DNA of 64,000 nucleotides from Albula goreensis (GCA_022829145.1 CM040743.1:4750646-4814645); one strand, 5' to 3'. Shown: positions 1 through 11,937, counted from the first letter of the stretch. Notes: generated by a model from the sequence alone, not told the origin. Numbers and translations are program-made.

Positions 1-2146
1 ATGAAATGCAACCAAGAAAGCACTCTTTGCAGCCTAAGTCGGACTGCAAGGTGTCGGGTAAGATGCATTCTGCTCCTTGCGTTCACTTCACTGGGGATGT
101 AAGCAAGCTGAAATTGTTTTAAACGTCTTCAGAGTTGAGACCGCCGAACGCCACTTTGAACTTTACTAGATCCAATAAAGGTTTTTCTGTCACTGGTTTT
201 TCATGGGGTAAGACACGTACGACTTCCTTGAAGTCGTGTGGCTGTCTGCTTGCCGCTAAATTGAAAATGCAAGGAGGAATTTAATTAAATATGGAATAAC
301 CACCGTAGTCCCTCAGGTAGATTTATGCGTTTTCATTTCCCTCTGGGTAACTTTTTTCAGACGATAACTCTGTTCTCAGGTTTAATTTTAAGTCTGCTTC
401 CCCCTCGGTCTGTCAGCTTTACCCACCAGTTGAGGCTTTCCTGAATACATTTAAAGTGAATTAGTGAAATGATAGGTTGCATTGCATGGATTAACCCATA
501 AGCATATGTTCTGATATTATACGTTGTGGGCTGTGAAATCCTCTTAAGTGAGGTAAAAGTATGGGTCTCTGACTCCGTTAAGAAGTGGCAGGTGATCCTC
601 CATACTGCGATCCAGAGGCTGAAACGGGGAAAAGTCGAACAGGAACCGTGCCCCGGCAGTGACATGGGCTGTAGCTGATGAAAACTTGTTTCTGTGCCAG
701 GCCAAACAGATTACTAACCAAATGCAAATATTCTCTGAAATCACTGTTACTCAAATGGAGGATTTAGGGATCGCTCCAGGGAAGAGTTGGACACGTTGGT
801 GAAGAGTTTTCCCGCACATTTTTTAACACACTAGTTGGTGCTTTACTGTAAACATATTTCATTTGATTCAAACTCTGTGGGGTCTGTTTTGAAAGACCCA
901 ACTCAGGGAGCAATGATAAAAAACGACTGTCATACTGAATTTTTGCTGCATTTTTTTATTTGAAAGCCCATATTTGTGTGATACTTGTATCAGTTTTGAG
1001 TGTACGGTTGTCATGGTACCCATAGGTCTATCACATTCCACTTCTGTTTTGACCCTTACATCATCAGCTTTGACCAATGAAATAGGGCCTTCTTCCTGTC
1101 AGTGGGAACACAAAGCGGCATCATTGTTGTACTGCGAGAAGAGCATTAAAGAAGTGTTTGGGATTCCTTGAGAAGATACCTAGGCAAGCTTTGTTCATTG
1201 CTGGCCAGACTTGGTGAGTTTGTGAACTTGGTGCTAAACAGTGTGACATGACTGAAGGCCTGTCTACATGGAAAGTGCCTTTCATGAGATTGGCAATAAT
1301 AATTAGCATTCTCTTTAGTGTTTACACTGCTGAGTAGATGTTTACCTGCATATTTGGAGGAGAAGCAATTGTGAGAATTGAGGAAAGTTTGGCACAAAAC
1401 TGACTCCCTCAACTTTAAAAATGCATTAGGTTCCGTTTTATATTTTTATCCTTGCATGCAGTGCATATGATTATCTATGATTGGGCCAAGCTGTGACCAT
1501 TGTACCAATCAGATGGGAGCATGCAATCACTACTTTAAAATGGTGTACCTCAGAGTTGATGTTTTTTTGTGCTTATTTTTTGTCACTGTGTTATGTTAAG
1601 GCAGCAGTGCCATAGTTTGGGATTTTTTTTTCATATCCAGTCTTTAAAAGCCAGCCGAATCACATGTCTGTGGTGGCGGTTTACTGGCACAGACTGGTAT
1701 CAGCTGATTTTTTAGCAGCGATAAGAATGTGGTTACTAATATAAAAAACATATGAAAATGAAAAATGGCTGTCGAGTGTGTGGATTTATTCTGGTCTGGC
1801 ACAGGTCGTATATGCGAAGGGTGGGATAGAATGGTAATTGGGCATCTTGTGTTAACTATTACACTGTCAATAGAGCAGAAGGAAAAACGCCCCCCTGAGA
1901 CTTGTCGGTTTCCCTTAGTCGTGTAATTGCTAACATATTGTGTAATAGAGAGGCGTGTTAAAGGGCTAGAACTGCCCTTGCCTTAGTCTGGGGCAGAATG
2001 AGGACAGTGCTACCCAGGCCTGTGTCCCTAATGTACCAGCTGTTTCCTAAACCCATCAGAGCTGTACCTCTCCATATCCTTTAGAGGTCTACTTGGCTCA
2101 TTCTAACATTTTTTTTTTTCCCAGCATTTTTCATCTGTCATGTGGG
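1..2146. other. Non-coding stretch, nothing recognised
   Basis: AT-leaning sequence with short chance frames on both strands (up to 102 codons). No repeat, exon or RNA gene was recognised. Confidence 0.6.
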
Positions 2147-2245
2147 GTCAGCTGATCCAAGATCAGCGATGACCTATTTAGCTCATAATGGAGGAGGTTA
2201 TGATATGGCCAGTAGGAAACTAATCCTGGATCAGCAATGCCCTAT
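2147..2245. repeat. Palindromic MITE of the GATCxxGGATCAG type
   Basis: GCTGATCCAAGATCAGC at 2150 and TAATCCTGGATCAGCA at 2221 face each other across CTCATAATGGA, the signature layout of a dispersed palindromic element seen several times in this window. Confidence 0.5.
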
Positions 2246-2629
2246 GAACACATGCTTAGAAACATGGTCCCATGATCTCTGGGTGCTGTCTGAACAAACC
2301 TGCATCGACACAGATTTGTGGGGGTGGGGGGAGGTTGGTGGTGAGGGCTGTGTCCCCATTGCGCGCCCCCAGGGTTTTGGACAGGAGATTACTGGGTTGT
2401 CATGGAAAAAGACCATGTATCATACAAGTTTTACCATCAATTAACCCTGTTCCTTGAGTGCATAAAGGATCCATAGACCATGCTCTGTAAGTCACTTATG
2501 TAATATTTCATATGGCTAGACGGAGACTGCTAGACTGGGAGTTTGGAAAGCCGCTTGAATATGCCTCAGAGAATTAAAGGCATCACTGTGCACATGCATA
2601 ACCCTAGCAGGTTATTAATGAGGGTAGGG

Positions 2630-2778
2630 TACAGCTGTAGCTGTAACGTAGAGGTTGCAGGTTCAATTCCCCAGGTAGGGCACCCCCATAAATAAAATGG
2701 GTAGTGTGTAGACATGTATACTGTCTGATATTGCTCTGGATAAGAAGATCTATGTAAGAACTCAAGTTGTAATGTAAA
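2630..2778 (+). mobile_element. tRNA-derived SINE copy, diverged
   Basis: Contains a B-box-like GGTTGCAGGTTCAATTCC, then GGTAGGGCACCCCCAT, and a tail with GCTCTGGATAAGAAGATCTATGTAA and AATGTAAAA. A-box region is degraded. Confidence 0.65.
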
Positions 2779-2932
2779 ATTTTAAAATAAGTGTATGGAC
2801 TGTGCGAGTGTATGCATGCATGCATGTGTGTTTGTGTGAATAGCAAGACTATGTGTGTATATGTTGATGCATATGTATGGAGAATGTGTGTGTGTTTTGG
2901 TGTAATCGTTAAGCTGTAGTGTGTGAGTACGC

Positions 2933-2935
<3 letters not shown>

Positions 2936-3000
<65 letters not shown>
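2936..3000. repeat. (TG)n microsatellite
   Basis: About 30 uninterrupted TG units ending TGCGCGTGCGC. Confidence 0.98.
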
Positions 3001-3001
<1 letters not shown>

Positions 3002-3016
3002 TGCGCTACCTGGCCA

Positions 3017-3107
3017 TTCCGCTGTGTATCAGTCATTAATTTTCACCCCCCCACTATGGCAGAGACCGTACGGCTGTACCTCTCAGCTGGGCCCCCTCTG
3101 TCATTAG
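3017..3107 (+). repeat. Paralogous segment A (pairs with 11850-11937)
   Basis: GCTGTGTATCAGTCATTAAT, GGCAGAGACCGTACGGCTGT and TCTGTCATTAGGAGC parallel the second segment. Each lies directly after a TG array. An open frame starting MAETVRLYLSAG crosses it but is not conserved in the other copy. Confidence 0.55.
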
Positions 3108-3358
3108 GAGCCCCTCCCCAAGGATCACGGGCTGGGAGGGGGGGTGGGGGGTGTGTGTCTGCAGCTGAGGCTCTGCTGATGATGGAGGAGGAGGAGGAGC
3201 AGGAGGTGGCGGGGGGGGCTGTGGATTTGTTTTGCATGGGGGCGGGGCACCGCCCCAGACTCCAGTCTTTCATGATTTTCACTAAAGTCCAGCTTTGAGT
3301 CAGGCTTAATCTAAAACAGGCTTTTTTTAGGTGCAACCAGCAGCTCTACAGGTCGCTC

Positions 3359-3431
3359 TTGGTTGGTTGGTTGGTTGGTTGGTTGGTTGGTTGGTTGGTT
3401 GGTTGGTTGGTTGGTTGGTTGGTTGGTTGGT
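3359..3431. repeat. (TTGG)n tetranucleotide microsatellite
   Basis: About 18 perfect TTGG units. A 42-bp TG tract follows at 3500-3541. Confidence 0.98.
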
Positions 3432-3497
3432 CCCACAAAATTTCCCCGCCCTTTGGCGGCCATTGTTTTCTAGGAGGCTGAAATTTTGCATGGAGGT

Positions 3498-3544
<47 letters not shown>

Positions 3545-3545
<1 letters not shown>

Positions 3546-4690
3546 GCAATTGGCTAAAAGGGGACGTGACAGTGGGAGTGGCTTGGTCACAGCTATTGCA
3601 AATTCGTGCTTGTTTTCAACTGAGAGCGACTGCAGACTGGCTGATTACAATTGCACTGTATTTATCAGGCACTTTGTAATTTAAAACATCTTAAAAAGTG
3701 CTGTGGCATAAGATCTGCGAGTTGCAAAACAATGCATGGAATGCTACAACAAACATTTCCAAACAATAATGATTATAGGAACTGCCTGTGGAGAGAGACG
3801 GGGTTTCTGGGTAATTTAAGACATAGGGATGTTCAGATGTTTCAGTATGAAGGTCCAGTGGGTATACAGAAGTATGAAATATTTTGGCCGCTGTGAACTC
3901 ATCACTGGAGACTAATGGAGATCAGGAAACTGGAGTGTTTCTGAGAAACTGAGGACTTAATGAACTGTTGAAGAGGGTGTGGAGCATAGCAACAGCGGAA
4001 TGGCCACGCCCTGCTGTAGAATCAAGAGATGTGCAACATTCTGTCTCTTTGGAACCAAGTAAAAAATAACCAAGTTAAAAAAAAAAAAACAAATAATAAT
4101 TTAAAAGAAAAACTGTCTTCTCTGTTTGCTACCATCCATGTTATTTCATATCTGTTTGTGGTGGAGCAATAGAGAGGGATTGATAAAGGTAGAAACCTTC
4201 CTCAGAAACGCACCCTCACCTCTCTGCAGATCCCACACAGACCTACACAGTGCAACCTGGAGCTTTAACGTCAGCCTGCATGCAGCTGACTCCTCCGTAC
4301 CTGTGTATACCTGTGTGTACCTGTTTCACTGTGCCACGGGGTAAAGAGACGCGCTTTCATAGAAGCGTTATTAAAATGCATGAGCTGTGAATGCATGCGA
4401 TATTTATTTTTAAGGGGAAATGGCACTGGAGGAGCAGTGTTAAAGTCCAGCTTCAGATGTATTCCCAGGGTGAGCTTCACCAAGAGCCTTGGAGGAGACG
4501 CTCTTTGTCTGGACGTTCAGCGTTGAACGCTGTCAGGTTGCATGCAGCTTGGCTGTTGTTGGAGGGCTATCCGACCGTCCCCCTGCAAAGTGCACTCATG
4601 GTTTCCATGCAAAGCAAACTGCCATCACCTGTGTTTGGGGGCGTATGGGGAATGATGTAAATTGTGGGTGAAAATTGAATGTATCAAAAA
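3545..4690. other. Non-coding stretch, nothing recognised
   Basis: Holds an A run at 4077-4089 and chance frames only. No conserved peptide was seen. Confidence 0.6.
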
Positions 4691-4699
4691 TGTAAACGG

Positions 4700-5105
4700 A
4701 CAGAACGCATGCGCAAGCGTCCGTTCCGTTCATGTTACACTTGGCACTCCAGTAAAACCATGTACACTTTACAAGGGGAATGGAAGGGCGATTGAAAAAA
4801 ACAAAAACGCAACAAAGGACTCGGGCGGGTATGAGTTGCATAATGAGAGCAGCAGAATTAAGACGCACCGCCGGGAGTTTCCCCTCGGGAACGGTTTGCG
4901 ACGTGCGTCCGACCCCGGCATCGCAGTCATGAGAGCGCTGTCGGGGCGCGCCCGCCTGTGATCTCCTCTGACTGCAGATGGGTTTGTGCCCTGCGAGACG
5001 CTGCTTTGTCTCGCTGTGTGTCTGGAGGCTGCGGAAAGGGAGTCCTGACTGATGATGTGAGGGGCTGAATCATTTCGCTCGCTCTCTGTACCCCGGAGCG
5101 CCTGC
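4700..5105. promoter_or_regulatory. CpG-rich patch, candidate promoter or 5' UTR exon
   Basis: About 16 CpG occur between 4863 and 4955, far above the surrounding DNA, and a GCATGCGCAAG sequence near 4707 resembles an NRF1 site. A short plus-strand frame (4978-5052, 24 codons, starting MGLCPARRC) follows TCTGACTGCAG, and GATGAT/GTGAGG near 5056 could act as a donor. This would suit a promoter and untranslated first exon of the ARHGAP21/23 gene or of an unseen neighbour. No transcript evidence is available here. Confidence 0.35.
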
Positions 5106-5194
5106 TGCCTCTTTTATTAAAAAAAAAAAAAAACAATAAACAATAAACTGAACTTCCCTTTTTTTAAACTTCATTACAGAATTCCTTTTTAGTT

Positions 5195-5525
5195 AATACA
5201 GTTTGGCCCTGTTATAACGCGATCGTTGATGTACAATGTCATTGCAAAAAAAAGCAGGATCGCGCTAAATCGGGGTTCAAGAAAATCAGAATTCAAACTA
5301 ACCCAATGTTGACCTAACATTGTAAAAGACCCCTATTTTTAATTGGTCCGATTTTTGCACATTAACCTTCTGGCAAGTAAATTCCCTTTGAATTAAATAA
5401 TTCTGCGAAAAATCGTTGTTGCAGTAGAATGTAAAACAAATAAATTTGTGCAAAAAAACGTCTAAATGCGTAATATCCAAATTCACATTAAATCGGGGGG
5501 GTAAAATCGGGGTTTCACTGTAACT
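5195..5525. mobile_element. Probable DNA-transposon remnant with GCGATC/AAATCGGGG repeats
   Basis: GTTATAACGCGATCG near the left end and AAATCGGGGTTTCACTGTAA at the right echo each other, and GGATCGCGCTAAATCGGGG lies inside. This resembles the ends of vertebrate elements that begin CAGTxxAACCCCG. Strongly AT-rich middle, no reading frame of note. Confidence 0.35.
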
Positions 5526-6178
5526 CCCCCAGTGGATTCTATCGGACCCTGAGTGTGATGTTGAAGCTTTTCAGATGCGTATGAGATGCAGGTGGAATGC
5601 TTGGCCCCGAGCCGCACATTGTGCTGCAGCCCTACGCAGGTCCCTCAGAGACAGGCAGCGGCCTGATGGAGTCAGGCTGGCTTTGACCTCCAGCGCCGAG
5701 AGACGATCCTCTCCCCCTTCCCCCCGGGACATCTCGGGGAGTAGTCTTTGAGGGATCGTCCTTCGGATGTCTAACGATGTAAACGGGGACAGCCTCCTCA
5801 GATTACACAATTACGCCGATGCGGCATCTCCCAGACCCCCGACACCCTCTTTCTCTGTCCGTCATGTGAGTAAAGCCCCTTCTGCAAGTCTGCCTCCCCC
5901 CAGTTACTTCTTGTGTCAGCAGGAAGGTCACCTATTTATAGGACCGGTTGATTTAATTATTATTATTTTTTTATTATTATTGCATTTTTTGGCCTGTGAA
6001 GTACGGTGGAGCCTAATCTAATACGCAGTGGCGTTCCGGTTCTCCTTTCGCCTTTTGTTAAATAATGGCTGAAGGGGAGGGAGGTGGGGAACGGAGGATG
6101 TTATCGCTTTACTAGGAAGGAGTGTGTTCCGATAAGCGGAGCGGCAGGTCCGCCGGGAGAGGGGAAGAGCATTCAGGA

Positions 6179-6180
<2 letters not shown>

Positions 6181-6214
<34 letters not shown>
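6181..6214. repeat. (TG)n microsatellite
   Basis: About 17 perfect TG units. Confidence 0.95.
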
Positions 6215-6216
<2 letters not shown>

Positions 6217-7031
6217 GTCAATGTCAAGGTTCCATTCGGACACCACCAGGACCCTGCGGTTCGTGAAGAAATCAATGTCATAATTATGTGGGTTTTCAAT
6301 ATTGATAAACCTCTGTAAATGTGTCGATATGGAGGAACAATCAGTGGTAATTGGCAGATGTATATTATATTTTACTGAAGTAAATATGTCAGCACACTTC
6401 CTGAGAGGAGGAACAGTGAAGTTAGAGATCTGACATAAATGACGTAACCTGACATAACCTAATGTAAGAATCAAAAAATCACCATTTCAAAATGCCAATA
6501 AACCTTCACAATACCGTTTGAAAGAAAATGAAATTTGATAGCTAATCTTATTGTCTTGCCCTGCTGTCGATCAGGTGTGTGACACTGAAGAGGTGCACAT
6601 CACGCACACCTGGGCGGCCAGGTGTGCCCCCCCCAAACACCCCTTTCAGTGCGCGGATCTTCGGCTGCACTAAGCGCATAGACACAGCCACGCCCTCCCC
6701 TAAATCTGCCCCGTCGGGGGCGTCTCGTGTGTTGTTTTAGGCAGGAAAACTGTTGTTTGTCATGGGAGGCGAGGAACAGCTGTGCCCTTGCGACTCTCCC
6801 CGTGCCAGCTGCTAATCCAAAACCCCCCCCCCCCCCTCAGTATCTAAGAGGGCGTAGTTTGGTGCTGTCATGGCCGGGGGTGGGTTGGTATGGGGGGGGT
6901 ATGAGAGGGCTTTGTGTGAAGCCTTCCCGCCCGCCATCTCCGGCCCATTACCTCCATGACAGTAGCTTATGCTTCATGTCTTGTTGGGCTTAAATTTTCA
7001 GGCTCATTAGCGCATGCTGTTTAAAGTGGCC

Positions 7032-7100
7032 TACACCCCCCCTTCCCCCTTTCCCCTACCCCCTTCCCCCTTCCCCCTCCGTCCCACTACCCCTTTCAAA
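7032..7100. other. C-run tract with i-motif/G-quadruplex potential
   Basis: Six C runs of 4-7 bases (7036-7042, 7045-7049, 7053-7056, 7059-7063, 7066-7070, 7073-7077) separated by 2-3 bases. The opposite strand fits the G-quadruplex pattern several times over. Confidence 0.6.
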
Positions 7101-8004
7101 ACGGACACAAAAAAACCTGTCGGCTACAAGCTACAGAGGAGAATTTGCTGACCGGTGTTCCTTTACTTAATCTGATGACAGTAACCCTTGCCCACCGTAG
7201 ATGATATAGATATCATACATGCTGTCTTTTCTGCCACTTGGGACTTCACTTCCCTGTAAGACTTCTGCCACTATTGTCCCTCACCTGCATCGTAAGCCAT
7301 CTGCCAAATACCTGTACTGTAATATAAAACTGTAATATAGAACCGTATCCCTTTCCATGGATGTTACAAAAGTTTAGTTCTGGGATGAGATGCACATAAA
7401 AAAGTTATAATAATTGTTTAAGATATTAATATATGTGTAAGCTTCTTTCAGGCTCATACACCAGTCAGCTAGGCACTACAAAGAAGAGTTTGCAGACGGT
7501 CCTTCTGATTATTTGTTTTGTTCTGGTTCTAGTAATGCTGGCTGGCCCGTTTAAATGGAGGAGAAACACAACCACTCCAGTAGCCATAGTGAAGCCGAAA
7601 GTGGGCTCAGGGTTTTTTTTTTTTTTTTTTGTTTTTTTTCGTTTCGCAGTGATAATTTGGGCTTTGTGGCTTTGGCTGGAGATCCCATGATATTTCCTGT
7701 TCGGTGTAAGTGCTGGAAACGTTCCTGAGGGTTTTTTTTTTTTTTTTTTTTTTTAGGGATGAATGAATGAGAGCGTTGATCCCGCTGCGGAAGTGATGCT
7801 TTTCCCGTTTTTCTCCGCACAGGAGCTGACTTGTAGCGCCTCTGGCCTGAGTGGCCGGCCTCTCCGGGGCCTCTGCTCAGACACTAACGAGGCAGAAAGG
7901 TTTAAAGTGACAGCGCGCCCCAAAACAACCCCTCTCATTCCTCCATGACATTTCTCAAAATAAAACTCTGGAGCTGGACTGGGTGATGGGACAGAAATCT
8001 ATGC

Positions 8005-8462
8005 AGGTTGAGCCTCCCTAATCAGAAAATTGGAAATCCGAAATGCTCCAAAATCAAAACCTTTTGAGAGCTTCAGTGATGCCACAAGTGGAAAATTCAA
8101 CACCTCACTTATGTGACTTGAGACCATCCATACTTACGACCGAAAAAATACAGTGTAAATGTAAAAAATAAAGAAAAAATATATGTAAATATAAAAATTA
8201 TGCTTGGTAGTAGGGCAGACAGTGATAACGGCTACATGCATAAGATGGTGACCATCAGACTCCTATCCTGCTACATGTGTACTCCTACTTGCCATGCTCA
8301 CATATGTCCGACTTCCGTCCATTTCGAGATACAACCTGTTGGTCAGAACAGAACTTGTACGTATGTCAGGGAATGGCTGTTTATGCAAATGTTCCAAAAT
8401 CCGGAAAAATCCAAAATCCGTAAAACTCCTGGTCCCAGGCATTTCGGATACTCAACCAGTAC
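8005..8462. mobile_element. Non-autonomous DNA transposon fossil (pogo/Tigger-like termini)
   Basis: Begins with AGGTTGAGCCTCCCTAATC and ends ATTTCGGATACTCAACCAG, whose reverse complement starts CTGGTTGAGTATCCGAAAT. Near each end are repeated AAATCCG/AAATCC motifs (AAATGCTCCAAAATC; AAATCCGTAAAAC). These ends match a type of vertebrate non-autonomous element I associate with pogo/Tigger-like transposons, though the assignment is from memory. The inside is AT-rich with no transposase. Confidence 0.55.
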
Positions 8463-9349
8463 CACAATAATAATCTGGGCCTCTTGATACTAATAAATAG
8501 TTCATAGATTTTGCATCATTTCAAATAATGATGACAAGAGTCCAGTAACCAGAATTGCAGCCATTTTTAGAAGTGAAGCTTTCATTAATATTTCACATCT
8601 CATTAGGAGAGTGGCTTTGCTCAAATTGTACTTTTTGACATCACTTTTATTATACCTCCCCATATTTCTTGTCCTGAGTTTTTGAGCATATATAGAGAAA
8701 GCAGAGTGTTGGATCATTTTTTTGATTGATTAAGGAATTAAAACAGAATTAAAGGATTAAGACTGTCTAAACGCTGCTGTTTCTACTCTGACAACCCCAC
8801 TTAAAAGGCAGCTACGGTGGCCCAGAGAGGACATTAAACATTTCAGCTACAAATGTGTCTGCCCCAAGTACTTGTTAACCACTCTTGAGATCACTCTTAA
8901 TACAGGATGCATGTTTGGATATTTTTAGTTCTTGTTGGAGTTTGCAACCCCCCCCATACAGATTCAATATGTTTCTCGGAATGACGCTTATGAACCTCGT
9001 TGGCCGTGTTTTCCCAAAAATCCCACCCCCACTGCACTCCCGATTGCGATCTGATTGCAGTGATTTGCTGACAGGAAATTGGTGGAGTCGAGTTTAACAG
9101 ACACTATTACTGACACTCAGTACCCAGAACAGAGTCACCCCTCCTCCATTGGCTGTTCACTGTTCACAGCACCCACCCACAGGGGAATACATTCTAATAC
9201 TGGGTCCATTACAGTAATGCAGGCTAAAATAAAACACCTGGGTGTAAACACTTATAATAATCATTATTCACACATTGATCAATGCTCAATCTAGAATCTA
9301 TCTCTCAATCATGCACCAGCACTTAATGCATCATTGTAGTCCTTAGAGT

Positions 9350-9430
9350 TCCATCTCTCTCTCTCCCTCCCTCCCTCCCCCTCCCTCCCTCCCTCTCTCT
9401 CTCTCCCTCTCCCATCCCCCCCCCCTCCTA
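9350..9430. repeat. CT/CCCT polypyrimidine tract
   Basis: Alternating CTCT and CCCT units ending in a run of ten C. Confidence 0.95.
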
Positions 9431-9534
9431 TGTTGTCAATTGTAATGTCTGATTGGTTAATTATTGAGCTGCTGCTGTTGTCAGAACAGCTCCACTCCCC
9501 CCCCCCCACAGTGGTGGTTGATGACCCACATAAA

Positions 9535-9965
9535 AATGTACGATGTCTGAATTTTCATACTGTGCCCTATACAGTAGGCTAAAATTAGTATGCATAGCAA
9601 GGAGTGTGTCCGAATTCTCTCAAGAAATCGAGCAGTACGTGAACATCACCGGGATGGCTGACTGCTTCCGGTAAAAATTTGCAGTGTGGAAACACTGGGC
9701 ACTGTGCTATCCCAGAAGGCTGTTTGTGCAGCAATACCACAGAAGAAGAAAAAAAAAAGATCCTGCAAGTTTTCTCTCCGTTTGTGAGGAAAAACGGCAA
9801 CAAAAATTAAAAGTGTTAGGAACTTTTTTTCCAATAAGTAGACTAATGAATAAGCAAATGAATGAGCAAATTTCTCATTTCATGAGGATGGATGTACATC
9901 AGTTGGAGGCACCAGGTCATCGGAGACTGGAATAAACAATGGCCGCAATGTGTCTGAATGCTAAC
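9535..9965. mobile_element. Diverged DNA-transposon remnant, related in part to the MITE at 57516
   Basis: Shares with the 57516 element phrases such as GGATGTAC(A/G)TCAGTTG, a TATCCCA(G/C)AAGG-like segment and TAGTAGGCACT near one end. Termini are degraded. No transposase frame is present. Confidence 0.4.
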
Positions 9966-10080
9966 GAACTGCAGACTTGTAGTAGGCACTACGGTGACAC
10001 AAGAGCAGTACAATTTCAATAGAATTCCGTAGGGACTATATGGTGGCCCGTTTCAGATTCAGCAGATATCAGGTTTAGTT

Positions 10081-10190
10081 GGCGCAGGCGCGGGGGCCGT
10101 TCCCTCCGTCCGCCGTGGATCAGCTTCGGCTCTGGAGCAGGTAACCGTTCGGTCTGCTGGTTTATGCCGTGCGTTAGCGCTGCGTTCAGC
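10081..10190 (+). promoter_or_regulatory. CpG-rich patch with a splice-donor-like end
   Basis: GGCGCAGGCGCGGGGGCC begins a stretch with roughly 14 CpG in 110 bp. GAGCAG/GTAACC at 10140/10141 is a plausible donor, so 10081-10140 could be an untranslated first exon. No ATG-led coding segment was recognised in it. Confidence 0.25.
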
Positions 10191-11352
10191 TTATTGACTG
10201 GTTTAAGAGGTCCATAACACTACGTTTCCCAGGCCTAAACCGGTGTCTGATTTTTAAACAAACCCCTAAAGACTTTCAGACACGAAGACTCACCATTACT
10301 TGGGTTTGGGACCTCTGTTACCGGGTGTGTATTCATATACCTGTCCTTAAATTTGATATATTATTTGATATATTAATATGTCCATTGAAATCATAAGAAT
10401 GTATGTTTTCTTTGTAGAAATTGTTCCGCCCATTTAGAGTGCCATTTTACCTCAGTGTTTAAGCCAACATCTGTTGCCTAAGTGGTATCGTACAATTCAT
10501 AAAAGGCCATGAGCTGAAAAAATATTGATGGGAAACCTCAAAAAAAAAAAAAACCCTACACACACAAACCCCCACCACTCCTGTCCTTCTGTTGTTCATG
10601 GAGGGGATTGGTAAGAGGACACACAAAGGGGGTCAGTCCGCGGGACTGTAAACACGGGCAACGCCCCGCCCTGTATGCGGTGTGTAGAGTGGATTCTGAG
10701 AGCCCATTGGCTCGGTGAGGCATAGGAGAGCATGTGACAGCGACTGCCTGGCACGCAATCCATATCTGCCATTGATCGAGTTGTAATGGGGCAGGGTGGG
10801 GTGGGGGCTGGTTGTGGGGATGACAGATTCAGTTCTGGCACAGGCTTTTTTCAGTGGGGGGGGGTTGAGTGGGGAGAGATCCTTCCCTGAATTTTTCATG
10901 ATTACCATAAAACTTATATATAATATATATGTATTATATATATATATTATACATAATAATAATGATAACCCATATTCCTCAGTTTTGAATAACCGTTTCC
11001 TGTTGGGGCATCCTTCATACACAAGATCCTTGTTTAGAAGCAGTAACTGTCCACATGTTTATTAGCTAAAAGCACTCCAGAAGTTAACTGAGCCCGAGAA
11101 GTGAAGAGGCCTCCACAGAAGGGTGTTATTTCCAGTTTATTTCCCCACACGTGAGCTCTAAGCGGCCCTAACCCAGAGCTCCAGAGTTCGTGCCTCCGGC
11201 CTTCACGCCTCGGTACGCCCTGCTTCCTGGCCCGCACTCTCATTATCTGTTTTTACACACCCCACACATCAGGTCACTGGCATGGACCGTCTGACACTCT
11301 TCCCATGTTGCTCTTGGCTCTCTGGGATTTCTTTCCTTCTTTCTTTTCTTTC

Positions 11353-11410
11353 TCCTCGCCCTCATCCTCATAGTGTATTTTTTTTTTTAAATACGCGATG
11401 AGGGCGAGGA
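11353..11410. other. Inverted repeat with 14-bp perfect arms
   Basis: TCCTCGCCCTCATC at 11353-11366 is matched by GATGAGGGCGAGGA at 11397-11410. The loop contains GTATTT/AAATAC, so a longer cruciform with a bulge is possible. Confidence 0.6.
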
Positions 11411-11445
11411 ATCAGATTGCAGTTTCCGCCAGAGCAAATTGGCTG

Positions 11446-11800
11446 TATGTGTGTGTGTGCGTGCGCGCGCATGCGCATGCGTGTGTGTCTGTGTGTGTCT
11501 GTGTGTGTGAGTATGTGTGCCTCTCTCTGTTTCTCTGTATCCCTGTATCTCTGTGAGTGTATCTGTATCTATGTGACTGTGTGTGTGTGTGTGAGTGTTT
11601 GTATTTGTGTAGACATACATGTATTTGTATCTGTATGTGTGTGTCTGTGCGTATTGTATTGTGTGTGTGTGTGTGTGTGTGTGTCTGTCTGTCTGTGTGT
11701 ATTGTATTGTGTTGTATTATGTGTGTGTGTGTGTGTGCGTGTGTGCGTGTGTGCGTGTGTGTGTGCGTGTGTGCATGCGTGCATGCGTGCGTGTGCGATG
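11446..11800. repeat. Compound TG array with CG/CATG steps
   Basis: TG runs are interrupted by CTGT, GCGCGCATGCGCATGCG (11465-11481) and GTATTGTATTG blocks. Long open frames here are dinucleotide artefacts. Confidence 0.95.
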
Positions 11801-11849
11801 AAGTCCATTGGTGTGATAGTGACACTGTAGTATATGTGGAAGTGTTGCC

Positions 11850-11937
11850 AGGCTGTGCATCAGTCATTAACGCTCACCCCTCACTGTGATGGAGACCGCA
11901 CGGCTGCTCCTGACAGCTGAGCCATCTCATTAGCAGT
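11850..11937 (+). repeat. Paralogous segment B (pairs with 3017-3107)
   Basis: GCTGTGCATCAGTCATTAAC, TGATGGAGACCGCACGGCTG and ATCTCATTAGCAG match segment A at roughly 75-80 per cent by eye, again immediately after a TG array. Confidence 0.55.

Noticed and set aside
2939..3298. Frame with MAETVRLYLSAG and a Glu run, possible first exon
   Set aside because: The paralogous segment at 11850 does not keep the frame, no donor with the needed phase was found, and no family N-terminus matches.
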